Assembly: GCA_002943765.1 (NCBI GenBank)
Contig: PQWQ01000001.1
Span: forward strand, 310,001 to 374,000
From: Psoroptes ovis
Lineage: Eukaryota; Arthropoda; Arachnida; Sarcoptiformes; Psoroptidae
Reading direction: 5' to 3'
Length of the DNA: 64,000 nt
The position numbers and the translations under genes are program-made. Below the pieces are notes generated by a model that saw nothing but the letters and a program-made list of their open reading frames with translations, was not told where the DNA came from and ran no database searches. Positions 25,401 through 37,540 of the stretch are shown here, in pieces. Each line of letters opens with the position of its first letter. Position 1 is the first letter of the stretch.

Positions 25401-26172
25401 ACCAAATGATGGAGCTGATGATGACAATAATTCAATTATTGAATGATGTATTAATTTTCGAGTTTAAATGAAGGGTAAAAACATGGAAATTTTCAATCAA
25501 AAAATGATTGAAAATTTGGTTGAGAAGCGATCATCTTCGATTCGCTGTCATCATCAATGAAATTTTCGATTTGGATGCTCATAAATTAAACAAAAAAACC
25601 AATTTGAAAAATTGATAATTTTGACACAAATAAAAAATGAACGAATGAATGAATTGATTGTGGACTTTATCAGTGATTGAGGATCGTGGACTGGCCAAGT
25701 GAATAATCATTCAATGGAGAAGAGACAGAGATTTTCATATTTTATCAATGCTTTAACTAAATATTTGAATAGTTTTGGATATGATCACATATTATATAAT
25801 GATTTAATCGATTTAATAATACTGTCACACTGATATTGTGTTTGTGTTCGTGTGTTTGAGTGTATTAGTGTTTAATTTTAAGCAGTGGAAATCAAGTATA
25901 TGGAAATTTTTTACTCGTAACAAGAAATTAATGACAAGTGACAAGTTTTGTTAATTTTATTAGTATGAAAAAAAAAAGTAAAAGTACTTGGATATTACAT
26001 TGATATTACATTGACAAACATGATGATTATAATCAAACAAACAAATGATTATGAAATTTTATCGAGATGAAAATGAAAATTTATTTTTTATTTGATTTCT
26101 ATTTTTTCGAAAAAATAAAAATAATCAAGGATAATTCATTTATTATTTGTTTATTTTAAGACATTACAATTG

Positions 26173-26216
26173 AATGATTTTCAAATTTTTCAAATTTGGA
26201 AAATTTGAAAATCATT
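26173..26216. repeat. 19-bp inverted repeat with 6-nt loop
   Basis: The left arm begins AATGATTTTCAAATTT; the right arm is its complement with one mismatch. A/T-rich and low complexity, so chance is possible. No TA-flanked MITE ends. Confidence 0.7.
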
Positions 26217-26500
26217 GTTTGAATGCATCAGATAATGATCATGTATTACGGATGATGGTGATGGTGACAACAACCAAACAACAACCTTTTTGACACATGT
26301 TTTCCCCTCAGATTTACACTTTGAATTCATTCATTCATTCATCGATTACGATTATACACGTTCATATATCGTCTGAAATATTCTTTGAAAATTTTTTCAC
26401 AAAAAATCGATGATCGATTATTTAGATTGATCGATTTGAATGATTATTCATTCATTCATTATTATTATCAATGAATTGATTGATTGTTAATGTGTATAAT

Positions 26501-26516
26501 GTGTGTGTGTGTGTGT
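26501..26516. repeat. (GT)8 microsatellite
   Basis: Eight GT units. Confidence 0.9.
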
Positions 26517-27450
26517 ATGAATAATGTTTGATTGAAATGATAATTTTATTTTATTTTATTTGAATTTTTCGCAAGTTTACGCAAAATTACGACAATCTTT
26601 GACTCTCCACTGATTTGAAATCAAATTTCAAAATCATTTTCAAATGATTTTCAAATGATTTTAAATAATATTTTCTCTTATTTATTTTTGAATAAAACTA
26701 TTGAATTCAAATTGCAATTTAAATCAAATTAAACAAATAATGATCAATGGGACAAATCAAATTTTTAAATTTTCAAATTTTTCAAAATTTTTTTCCAAAG
26801 AAAAAAATTTGCGTGCAACATCATTGTGCGTGTTGTCGATGCATGTATTTGTGTGCGTTTTTGAACGATATTATCAAATAAACACAGGTGAAAACACATG
26901 TATGGCTCTCACCTGAGCCAAATACAAAGAGACAAAGGATAAACAGTCATACATTGAATCGTATTTCGAATGTCATTTGATTGTAATTTGATTTCGTTTT
27001 TTTATGGAAAAACCTGTCTTGTTGTTTTGTCAAATAATTTCATTGACGAATAATTTAATTTTTGATGAGAAGACAAAACGATTTTCAATGAAATAAAATT
27101 TGGAAAAATCAGAAACTTTTGAAAAATTGTTCAAATTTTGAAAATCATAAATGGTCTGAATTTTGATCAAAAATTATCAAATATTCTATTCACAAATGAG
27201 ACTGAAATAATTGGTCATTTGTGAGAGAGAAAGAGAGAAAGAAAATGACCAATGAATAATTATGGTTAATTATTTCGTGGAAAAAACAATGGTGACCAGT
27301 ACCATGAGATAGTCACAAGCAATGACAATTAATTGGATTGGTCACTGATTTCGGAAAAAAGTTTGATTCTTTATTTTTTTCGGAGAAATTTTTGTTAGAA
27401 ATTCGTGATTAAATATGGAAAAAATCTAAAGCAAACTTTGCTTTAAATTA

Positions 27451-27531
27451 TTGGGTTGTTCCATAAGGTCTTACCATTTTTAAAATTTTTTTTTCATTCG
27501 GAAAACGGCAAGAACTTATAGGACAACCTAA
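27451..27531 (+). mobile_element. MITE copy 20, type B
   Basis: Left end TTGGGTTGTTCCATAAGGTC, right end GAACTTATAGGACAACCTAA, TA both sides. Its core closely matches copy 1 (TTTTTTTTCATTCG then GAAAACGGCAAG), so the two share a recent common source. Confidence 0.92.
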
Positions 27532-27800
27532 TACAATTGAAAAATTAAATATTTTGAAACATGATAAATACAACAGTAGCAGCAGCAATTAATTCTCAAA
27601 ATCAAAAATAATTATGAATTATTCCTGTTTTCATTGAAAATAGATCATAAATATTAATTGTTGCACATGGACAGAGAGAGAAAGAAGAAGAATTAAATTT
27701 AATTCTTGTCTTGTCATTGATCATTGGTAACTTTATAAAAAATTGAAATGAAATGTAAAATATTAGAGGGAAAAAAATGTAAAACTTTTACACTTGTAAA

Positions 27801-27882
27801 TTAGATTGTACGAAAAGTTTTGACCGATTTTCATCAAGCAACTCTATTCGATTAAGCGGGATGAACTTTTCGGACAACCTAA
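27801..27882 (-). mobile_element. MITE copy 21, type A
   Basis: Left end TTAGATTGTACGAAAAGTTT, right end GAACTTTTCGGACAACCTAA then TA. CTATTCGATTAAGCGGG shows the same one-base C/G insertion seen in copies 9 and 28. Confidence 0.94.
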
Positions 27883-28222
27883 TATAAAATACAAATGAAT
27901 ATTTAAATGTATTCTGAAATTAGAATTTATTACATTTTTGGTCATTTGTTTTGTTTTTACATTCATTTATAATGTCTATGGCGATTCGCAGAATAAATAA
28001 ATGAGCAAAATGCTCAGAGATTACATGTTAATATCGAAATAACGAATGATAATAAATACAGATCATCAAAAGGGAAAAAAACTAAAACAAATACCAAAAT
28101 TGATAAATAAATTGAAAACAAATAAATAAATAAATAAACCAAAGCAAATCATTTGAATATTCTTGGTTATATTTTTCCTCCTCGAAAAAAAAACAAAAAA
28201 CAAATCCATCAAATCATTTATA

Positions 28223-28302
28223 TTTGGTTGTCCCATAAGTTCTTGCCGGTTATATCGTAGAAAATCATTAGAAATTCGGCAAGAACTTATGGGACAACCT
28301 AA
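28223..28302 (-). mobile_element. MITE copy 22, type C body with CCC-type ends
   Basis: Left end TTTGGTTGTCCCATAAGTTC and a matching right end GAACTTATGGGACAACCTAA around a type C core (GCCGGTTATATCGTAG / AGAAATTCGGC), TA both sides. A clean example of the type C body carrying the type B end flavour at both termini. Confidence 0.94.
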
Positions 28303-29005
28303 TATATTTAAATTCACTTAGTCTCTTTTTTTTGAAATTTGGGCAAAAAAAAGAGGAAAATCGGTTCAATTCGATTCGATCTCATGTGGATTTTTCATTT
28401 CATTTCATTTTGATTCATTTCGATTCCAATTCCAATTCATTTTCATTTTCAAATTTAATTTCTAATGTTTAGCATTTAATTCAATTCAATGAATACACAT
28501 ACACAAACAAAAAAATACTGATGCTGAGATGCACCAAAGACAGACACACACAAACACACACACGAATGCACCAGAATTCTGTATTTGAGAGGGGAGGACA
28601 CATATATATTTGATGTGTACCATTTTTGTATTATTATCATCTACAATTCACAAAGACCTTTATTCGAAATAATTCTTCTTAATTCTTTTCACTTTGTTTC
28701 TTGTTTCTTGCTTTTTGATTTGATTCGTATGTCAATTGAACACTGTGGTGATCAAGACAAAACAAGAAGATCCATATTCGAATCAATTGTTTGAATTATT
28801 TTTGTTTTTGAAAGGATTTTTTTTTCACTGGTTCAATGAATCAAACGTATTCTTTTGTTTTTTCGATATATATTTCACAATTGTAACAATTGATACCAAA
28901 CGTTACCCTAAACTAATACACACAGTATGTCAAAAATAATCATGTTTTCAAATTTCAAAATTTCAAATTTTAATTATTTTTTCTCTTCTGGCAATGATAT
29001 GCGAT

Positions 29006-29010
<5 letters not shown>

Positions 29011-29036
<26 letters not shown>
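29011..29036. repeat. (GT)13 microsatellite
   Basis: Thirteen uninterrupted GT units. Confidence 0.95.
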
Positions 29037-29040
<4 letters not shown>

Positions 29041-29063
29041 ATGAATCAATGTTTTTTCATGCT

Positions 29064-29130
29064 GTGAATTTAATTCAGGATGAAAAAATATCATTTTCAT
29101 GATATTTTTTCACCCTGAATTCAAATTCAC
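29064..29130. repeat. Near-perfect hairpin, about 30-bp arms, 6-nt loop
   Basis: The left arm 29064-29093 starts GTGAATTTAATTCAGG; the right arm 29100-29130 is its complement apart from one bulged base and one mismatch; the loop is TTTTCA. It lacks TTAGGTTG or CAGGG ends and TA flanks. Size and loop resemble a short pre-miRNA-like stem, but strand and expression are unknown. Confidence 0.75.
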
Positions 29131-29748
29131 GACAATCACAGTGGCAATTGTAAGCTATGACCTCTTTCATAACAGGACCAGATTTTCCTCGTTATTTTGA
29201 GAGGAAACTTTTACGTTAAATTCAAACGAATCATATTTACATTCAAGCGAATGTTTACTTTAAAAACTTTGAATTTAAATTTTGTTTTTTTTTTTCGAAA
29301 AATCAAAATTTTTCATCATTTTGATTATGTAAATAAACAAGGAACCTCATGAAAATTCAGGGTTTCAAAGGTATAGATAGATATGAAATACAATCAGATA
29401 TGAAATGTAGAATAGAATGTATTTCTATTTGTTTTTTTGTTTTGTTTTGTTTTTTCAATTTCAAATGTACACATTATCATCATCATTATGATTGTTGTCA
29501 TTTGTTGTTTATTATTATTATAAATATTAATATTTTAAAACTTTTTAGATGCATACAGAAATCTCTTCGTATTGAACAACTTTATAAAAGTAAAAATGAA
29601 TATAAACAAAGCAAAAATATCATTTTTTTTTCAAAACGGAAAAGTTTCACGGAAAAATTATTTCCATTGAAATCAAAACTGAAACTTGAAATCATATTTT
29701 GACGCCTAAAAATCATATTCAAATTCAAATTTTTATTATGTATTATTA

Positions 29749-29829
29749 TTAGGTTGTCCGATAAAATCTTGCCGATTTTCTCCATTATTTGTTACGATAA
29801 AATCGGCAAAAACTTTTTGGACAATCTAA
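29749..29829 (+). mobile_element. MITE copy 23, type C
   Basis: Left end TTAGGTTGTCCGATAAAATC, right end ACTTTTTGGACAATCTAA, TA both sides. The core GCCGATTTTCTCC pairs with AAAATCGGC. Confidence 0.93.
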
Positions 29830-30853
29830 TACAAACACACATACATACATAGAAATATACGGTACATTTCATTATTATTATTATTATTATCATGATTATC
29901 ATATTCACTATATTTGTCTCACTGTTTATTTATTTATTTATTTGAAACTTTGATGATTGCATTCGTGCATGAATGATTCGTATGGAAGAATATGAGAAAA
30001 TATTAAGGAGCAAAGTATTAAGGAGAAAATAATCATCATCAAAAAGAAATGATACATGACAATTTTCAATGACAATCATCATCATCATCATCATTATTAT
30101 TATTGAAAATATACACAAATATACACACAGAGAGAATATATTTACACCAAAAAAAAATTGTTGTTCTCAGGGAAAAAAAGAAAGGAGAAAATGATACGGA
30201 AAATATATGAATCAAATATAAATAAATAAATAAATAAATTCAAGAGTTGAAAATACGGGAAAAAATTCATGGTGTAAATATTTACAAATCAATAATCACA
30301 CAAGATCCATGAATCACATATGGATAATGGTGGAAGAATAATCACATAATTCAAATGATGTTTCTTTCATTTTCTTTGACAAATTCTTGTTGAACAATTC
30401 AAGAATCAAAATATGTATCAAATTATGATAATGATGATCAAATACTAGAGATATGTTTGTTATACTTGATTTTCATTCAATTTATTTCTCATTTTTTTGT
30501 TTTGTTTAATTTCATTCAATTCATTTCTTGGTCACTTTTATTCATTGTTTGTTATTTAGGGCCACCAGGGACTATAAGTGTTGACAAATTATCTAATTGA
30601 AAAGACTGAATAATTGAATGAATGAATGGATGACAAGATGGGTAGGATGGGTAAGATGGCTAAGATGTGGTACAAGCTATTGTCACTGGAATTTCTCAAG
30701 TCAGTCATATTTTGTTTTTGCCAGGTCTCTTTATATTTGTATTCGTGCACATACATATTGTTCAACAGTACAATTTTAAAACAGATTTATTTTTTTTTTA
30801 TTTTTTGATATTCGTCAAAATATCTGATTATGCTTAACTTTGTTTTTTTTTTA
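29830..30853. other. Noncoding stretch, no gene recognised
   Basis: ATT/ATC repeats near 29870-29890 and 30076-30100, (AAAT)n at about 30218-30240, and a GGATGGGTAAGATGG patch near 30636-30670. No protein signature. Confidence 0.4.
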
Positions 30854-30934
30854 TTAGGTTGTCCGTAAAGTTCTTGCCGATTTTCATGAGCAACTCTATT
30901 GATTAAAGCGGAATGAACTTTTCGGACAATCTAA
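30854..30934 (-). mobile_element. MITE copy 24, type A
   Basis: Left end TTAGGTTGTCCGTAAAGTTC, right end GAACTTTTCGGACAATCTAA, TA both sides. The GCCGATTTTCATGAGCAACT core is close to consensus. Confidence 0.95.
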
Positions 30935-32876
30935 TATTTTGTTTTTTTTCTCGCTCTATTTTGTCGAAAATTGAATTTCATTTCAATTTTTATTCCTTTG
31001 GAATGAAAAACGAAGAAAAATCAAAAAAGAAAAGATGCTTATCTTATTTATTTTGATTCTTTCCTTCGATTCTTCAAAGGAATTTTCTTATTTTCCTCAT
31101 TTTTCAACATGATTTTCAAAAGAAAAAAGAACAAATTTCATTTTCAATCTTTTCAAAATCTTTACAATCTTCAATCTGGAATCTTTGCAATCTTCAATTT
31201 TTCAAATTTTTCAATCACACAATCATTCGCGTCTTAAGATATGGCGAGTTTTCTATTGTCAAAATCATCATCAGTCAAATTCGGGTAAAGACATGAAATA
31301 AAATAAAAGAAAAAAATCGAAAATCACGACACAAAACAAAATAGTCGAAAAATAGTCGAAAAATTGAAAAATCAAAAATTCTTCATCGAATACATTTGTT
31401 CTTCATTCATTGATTCATTCATTCAAACATACAATACTTTGTCAATACGAAATTTCTTTGTTAAATTAAGCCTCTGCTGATGATGATAATAATAATAAAA
31501 ATACGAACAATTCTTTAGAGATTGAAGAATGAAGGGGAAAATTCTTGTCTTAACAATTCTCGCCTATTTAAGATGCTTGTGTATTGATTAATAATAATGA
31601 AAATAATAATGAAATATTCATACATACACACACAATAGACAAATACAATGACAAAATATGTGAGAATTATCATTATTAGATTATTAAATTAAATTCTTTA
31701 TTTGTCTCTTTTTCATTTCTTATTCTGTTCAATGATTCGCGATGATTATTTAATGTCGATGATGATGATGATGATGACAATATTTTGTTTTTCCATGTTT
31801 AGTAACAAAGAATTCAATTTTATTCATTGTTTATTATTTGAAATTTGCAAATATTGTCGAAACAATATTGTTAGGATATGAAATAATAGAAAAACAAGAA
31901 ATGAACAAACAGTACAAATCAAATATTAATATATAAGCATCAATAATTTTTCTATTTTATCGAAAGAAAAAAATGATTAATTCACAGTGTAATATGGGAG
32001 AAAATGTGTGTTCATATGTATTTTTGGGCCTTGTTGTATTTGATTAATATGATTTAATCAAATTAATAATAATCGAAAAAAGTATGGCGAAAGGAAAAAA
32101 GCAATTAATCAAAGATTGTAGATTACATGAATGAATGAATGATTGTAGAATGTGAGCATTAAATTAATGTTTAAACAGCAGAAATCGTTTATTGTTTTTT
32201 AAGATTCGTTGACAATAATGGTGTTATCAGGGTTAAAACATTGTAAATAATAATATTTCAATAATTATTATTGTCGTTATGAATATTGATTGTTAACACC
32301 TGTACAAAAATTGTGTTGAAATAAGTATTGGGACAAGGGTAGTTTGCAAAATGTAAATCAAATACAATCTGTACAAACACGGTGAATACATTGAACACAA
32401 GTAATCAATGAATTTGCAACGAAAAATTATCGAAATGAATAAATTATAAAGAAAATTCGAATGCATAAGGTAATACAACCCTTTTGAATTCAACAACTCT
32501 ATTGAGAAATTGAATTAAAAAAATTCGATTAAGAAAATAAATAGATTCGGAAAAATTTAATTGAAAAATTCAAACATTTTCAATGATCATTTATTTATTT
32601 AGTTTGGTTTGTTGTTTTGGAAAGATATTAATTCATTTCATTTGTTCATTGAAATGAATTAATGATTTCATAATTACTTGGAACTAATAATAATGATACT
32701 ACTGCTGCTACTGCTGCTGCTGCTGCTACTGCAACTATTAATAATGATTATTATTCTGATTTAATGATTATTTTCATTTCTTTCATTGCATTTTATTTTA
32801 GCTATCAATGAAATCAGATATTAATAAAATCTAAACACAATGTGTTCACTGAACAAATTTTGATTTTCTTCTGATA
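30935..32876. other. Noncoding stretch, no gene recognised
   Basis: Includes a degenerate CAATCTT-rich patch (about 31140-31200), GAT repeats at about 31760-31776 and a CTG-rich microsatellite (32701-32735). No supported exon. Confidence 0.4.
32701..32735. repeat. CTG-rich trinucleotide repeat
   Basis: Imperfect ACTGCTGCT units with an inner run of about five CTG. A purer one lies at 61356-61378. Confidence 0.85.
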
Positions 32877-32959
32877 TTAGGTTGTCCCAGAAGTTTTGGC
32901 CGAATTTTCATTAGCATCTCTATTGAGATTAAGCGGAATAAACTTTTCGGACAACCTAA
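32877..32959 (-). mobile_element. MITE copy 25, type A with unlike ends
   Basis: Left end TTAGGTTGTCCCAGAAGTTT (CCC flavour), right end AAACTTTTCGGACAACCTAA (CCG flavour), TA both sides. The only copy of the 42 in which the two ends clearly carry different flavours. Two single-base insertions in the core bring it to 83 bp. Confidence 0.93.
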
Positions 32960-33409
32960 TAATACAATCATTATTATTATTATTAACGGTAATTATATTC
33001 GATTAAGATAATTTTGAAAAAACGAAAAACGAAAAGAATAGAGGAGAAATGAAGATGAAGAAATTCAAGATTTTTTTAATTTTTGAAGATAAAAACAATG
33101 AAAATAAATTCAAAAAATCACAAATATCTTATTTGTAATTGGTAATCAATACAAAATGATAATGATAATGATAATGGTCGTAATGGTATATGCTTTTCTT
33201 TGATATTGATTTGTCAATGATAATTATTTATTTATTTATTTACTACTTATTTCTATTTTTTCTTCTCTAAAAAAACCAAAACATAAGGTTAACAACAACA
33301 TATACACAAAGATAATGATAATGCTTTCCGTTATTTTTTTTTTCTTAGATATTTTAATTGTACTTTTAGCTTTTTTTTACTTCGAATAATAATAATGATA
33401 ATAATAATA

Positions 33410-33489
33410 TTAGATTGTCCAGAAAGTTCTGGCCGATTTTCATCGCCGACTTTATTGATTAACCGAAATGAACTTTTCGGACAACCTAA
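33410..33489 (-). mobile_element. MITE copy 26, type A
   Basis: Inserted in an ATA repeat. Left end TTAGATTGTCCAGAAAGTTC, right end GAACTTTTCGGACAACCTAA, TA flanks. Opens a cluster of four copies within 1.5 kb. Confidence 0.94.
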
Positions 33490-34193
33490 TAATTAAGTTG
33501 TAAATAATAAATTAATCTATTTGAAAGTTGTTGTTTCAATTTTTCTATTTTCGAAATTTTCTATCTTCTTAATTTCTTCTTGAAATTATTATTATTTCGA
33601 AAAGAAAATAATAATAAACTTGAATCCATTTTCATTTGTTTTTTTTTACTGATCTCTATTTGACTAGTAAATAATTTAAAATTGTCATTTTCAACAAATG
33701 GAAAGTACCAACGAAAAGAACTAAGTAAAATTGAAAATTATAAACACTGAAAACAACAACAACAACAATAATAATAAGAAAAGCGGCAAAAAATTACCTG
33801 TGATTTATTTTCATTCATTCATTCATTCATTCATTTATTTAGTTTTATTTAGAAATAAATTGAAATCAGAAGAAAACAATGGAAATATGTGTGTGCCATA
33901 GACTTTACAATAGAATTTTGTGAAAAAATAAAATAAAATAAAATAAAATTCGTGATTTGAAATTGTAAATTAAAAATGGGATAAAAATTTCAAAGAATCA
34001 GAATAAAAAGAAAATGAAAGAAAAATTTCAATTCATCTCAAATATGAGAAGAAAAAGTAATTTAAAATTATTTTCAAAAAACTTTTACTTGTTTGAAATT
34101 TTTTGAAAATTTAAAAAAAAAATGAAAATAAAACATTAAATATCTCATTTGATGATTCTTGAAATGTTTTCAGTGTTGTATTTTTCAAAATTA

Positions 34194-34273
34194 TTAGGTT
34201 GTCCGTAAAGTTATGGCCAATTTTCATGAGCAACTCTATTGATTAAGCCGAATGAACTTTTCGGACAACCAAA
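34194..34273 (-). mobile_element. MITE copy 27, type A
   Basis: Left end TTAGGTTGTCCGTAAAGTTA, right end GAACTTTTCGGACAACCAAA, TA flanks. Core GGCCAATTTTCATGAGCAAC is near consensus. Confidence 0.94.
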
Positions 34274-34460
34274 TATTATTTTACTTTTAGGCAATTTCAA
34301 GAGTACCAAAAATGAAATAAATTTTGAAAAATTTTAAAAAATTTTAAATTTTAATATTAATGAATGAATGAAAATGAAGAGTTTAGAATAGTATAATAAT
34401 CATAATAATAAATACGAAAAAAACTTGATTCAAGTTGTACAACAACAACAATAATCATAA

Positions 34461-34483
34461 TGATGATGATGATGATGATGATG
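34461..34483. repeat. (GAT)n microsatellite
   Basis: About seven TGA/GAT units, 109 bp before MITE copy 28. Confidence 0.85.
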
Positions 34484-34591
34484 ATAATAATAGTAATCAT
34501 AATAACGATTATAATAAACATAAAAACATATGCAGAGCATTATGAATCTGTTACAGCAACAGCAGCAGCAGTAGCAACAACAGAATAAATA

Positions 34592-34672
34592 TTAGGTTGT
34601 CCGCAAAGTTCTAGCCGATTTTCATGTGCAGCTCTATTCGATTAAGCGTGGTGAACTTTTCGGACAATCTAA
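34592..34672 (-). mobile_element. MITE copy 28, type A
   Basis: Left end TTAGGTTGTCCGCAAAGTTC, right end GAACTTTTCGGACAATCTAA. Core CATGTGCAGCTCTATTCG shares the C/G insertion of copies 9 and 21. Confidence 0.94.
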
Positions 34673-34852
34673 ATAGAAAATATTTAATGAAAAATTGTTT
34701 TAAATTCAAAATTATTTATTATCATCATCATCATCATCGTAATAATAATAATTCCTATGTAATGTTTTGTTTAGTTTATCCATCTACTCACAATTGTGTT
34801 TGTTTGTAGGCAATTTAACAGTAAAATTTTGAAAAAAAAATATATGATTATT

Positions 34853-34934
34853 TCAGGTTGTCCGAAAAGTTTATTCTGGTTAATCGATAGAGTTTGCTCA
34901 TGAAAATTTGGCAAGAATTTTCCGGACAGCCTAA
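34853..34934 (+). mobile_element. MITE copy 29, type A
   Basis: Opposite orientation to copy 28, 180 bp away. Left end TCAGGTTGTCCGAAAAGTTT, right end GAATTTTCCGGACAGCCTAA then TA. Core GGTTAATCGATAGAGTTTGC with scattered changes. Confidence 0.92.
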
Positions 34935-36712
34935 TATTTATAAAATAAAAAAATGGAAAAATATAAATATATTTAAATGAATAAATTAAAATGTACACAT
35001 TTAAATCATAATAATAATGATAATAACTAAAAAGAGAGTTCAGAAAAACATTCGTAAACATTTTCCATTTGAAAACATATTTCTTAAAAATTCTTAAAAA
35101 TGAATTCAAAATGAATTTCTTAAATGAATAATTCTTAAAGATAAACAACAACAACAGTACATGAAAATAATAATAATTACAAATAGTGATGATTTGTTTG
35201 TTTGTTAGTTCGTATTATGATCATCTCCATCATAATCATTAACATCATTATCATTATCGTTGATTGAAGAATTTAAGAAATGAATTGGAATTTTGAACGG
35301 AAAATTAGATGAAATTAAATGAATTCATCGGTTTTTTTCCTGCAAAACGGGTCTTTTATCATGTTTTCATCATTTAAATTCAATGGATTTCAATGGTAAG
35401 GATTCGGTAATCGAAATCAATTTGAATTTGAACGAGTAAAAAACGAAAAAATTCAAGAGTAATTTGTATGTTTGAAATGTAAGAATTTCATAGAAAAAAT
35501 ATAGCGATAAATATTTATTATCGCCATTTAGACTCTAAATTTTAGAGCCTAAATTTTAGACAAATGAGTGAATACTTTCAAAAAAGATAAATAAATTCAC
35601 GCTACCAGAATCTCGTTCAGGGATATTTGTTTCGGGGATAATTGTTTTTCATTAAAACAAATTTTGAATGAGACTATAGTTTTTAAAAATACAGAGATAT
35701 ATTCATTCATTTAAAATTACTATTATTTTTCAAACTTTTTCTATTTCAATTATTCAGTCAAATCACCGGAATGGTTATTGTTTTGAAATAAATAAACTAA
35801 AAACGAATGGAAAATAGACGAATGAATTATAAATAAAACCAGTATTACACACGAATACAAACAAATTTATTTTGGATAAAGACATTCAAATTTATATCCA
35901 AAATAACATGGATTTCATTATTCTACTTTCACTCATTTATTCAATTTGAATTTGGAAATTAGTTCGGCTTGTTTTTTTGCATACAAAGTCTCTACGAAAA
36001 TGGAATAAATTTTCTTTTAATTTCCTTTATTTCTGCTCAGTTTAAATTGTATTTTCACTCATTTTTCCTCGATGTTTATGTCTGCTTGTAATTCTAAAAG
36101 ATTATTATTTTTATTAAAATTTTATTGCTTTCATTCATTCATTCATTCCATACAATACAATCCAAACACACATATAACAACAATTTATTTCGAAATTTAA
36201 ACCAAAAGAAAAAATAAATTTGTTCATTTGCTTGTGTTTTCATCATTTCGATGGAAATAGTGTTGTTTAAGTTTAATTTATTTTCTTATTACCATTTACT
36301 TTACAACTGTGTGTATTGGCAATAATATGACTTGGGTTTATAGTGACTGTTGGTTGGTTGGTTAGTTGGTAGAGTAATAATAATAATAATAATGATGATG
36401 ATGATTATGGAAATGGTGAATAGTGAGATGATGGTGTTTGTCGGTGGTTTCACATAGGAAAAAAAATGGAAAATTTGCTAAAATTTTGCCTTAAAAATTA
36501 ATACATTAGCTTTTTATTTAGCCGAAACAGCTTTTAAATTTTTTTGAATTTATTTCAATTTCATTTCAACGTATATCAAACAACAACAACTACAACAACG
36601 AAATCCTATTTGCTTTTACGATTCATTTTCACCATTCATTCATATGGTATTTTCTCGGTATTTCATACGGTATACGGCGGTAGTTTATGGTCTAAAACCA
36701 AGGATGTTTGTC

Positions 36713-36766
36713 GGGGAGAATTTTATGAATTTTTTCCTCACGAAAAAAAAATCATAAATTCTCCCG
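36713..36766. repeat. Imperfect hairpin with GGGAGAATTT arms
   Basis: GGGGAGAATTTTATGAA on the left and TCATAAATTCTCCCG on the right can form a stem of about 24 bp with small bulges over a short CTCAC loop. G+C-richer than the surroundings. Confidence 0.65.
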
Positions 36767-37520
36767 CCAATTTAATTTTTTTTCAAGCAATAAATTCTAA
36801 ATGAAATAGTGCACAAACACAAATTTGTCCCTTGTTCATATGGAGAAAATTTCAGGGTAAAAATTTTGTCAAAAATTTGAGATTCAGTCCCATCCATATA
36901 GGGAAGTAATGGAGTCTGGAGGAAAATGTTGGCTTCACTGCAATAATTATCGTCAATATTTTTTCATATTAATTTTCACGGGAAAAAATTTTACAAAATT
37001 GAAATTTGTGATTTTTCACCCTCTGTCTACATGTATGAAGTCATTTAATGCCGCTACTACTACTCCTCTCCACCATCATCATTGATGATTTGAGTTTATT
37101 GATGCTGCTAATTTATGATTTTGCATAAATAATTTTCTTCAAAAAAATTTTTGTTTTGTGGAATGGTGAAAAATCATTGAAAAATGATGAAAATATTTTC
37201 GTCAATCAAACCGAAACGAGAAAATGCCATTCATAAAACATTATTTTTTTTGATTCATTGTTTCAAAATATGTGTGTGTGTGTGTAAATGAAGACTGAAG
37301 AACATTTTGAATGTTTCATTATTCAGAATTCAAACAGAATTTTGAATAAATGCAAATTTCAAACATTCATTTTTTTGGTTTCTTGAATTTCATCAAAATG
37401 AAAATTGAATTATTATTCAAAAACAAGCGAAAAATAGAGAGAAACAAAAGAGAAATTAACAAATACTAAATAGTAAATATTCAAAGATATCAAATTTGAA
37501 ATTTGAATAATTTTCATTTC

Positions 37521-37540
37521 ACACACACACACACACACAC
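37521..37540. repeat. (AC)10 microsatellite
   Basis: Ten AC units. Confidence 0.95.

Larger units (their letters stand above)
24674..27450. other. Noncoding stretch, no gene recognised
   Basis: Holds an ATG/GAT repeat at about 25112-25130, GAATGGATGAAT repeats near 25150-25180, a tandem ACTGTGAAAC array (25351-25400), an inverted repeat (26173-26216), a GT microsatellite (26501-26516) and an 11-bp stem around a purine-only loop (27210-27253). Confidence 0.45.
28303..29748. other. Noncoding stretch with a strong hairpin
   Basis: Contains CACA-rich sequence near 28540-28560, a (GT)13 repeat (29011-29036) and, 28 bp later, a 30-bp-arm hairpin (29064-29130). No exon recognised. Confidence 0.45.

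Noticed and set aside
26173..26216. Additional MITE
   Set aside because: The inverted repeat lacks recognisable termini and target duplications and is made of low-complexity TTTTCAAATTT words.
29349..29702. 117-codon plus-strand frame
   Set aside because: The composition is A/T-driven, with runs of Phe, Lys and Ile and no conserved motif or splice context.
34771..35154. 127-codon minus-strand frame, the longest in the window
   Set aside because: It runs through MITE copy 29 and A/T-rich repeats, is Phe/Tyr/Ile-biased and resembles no family.
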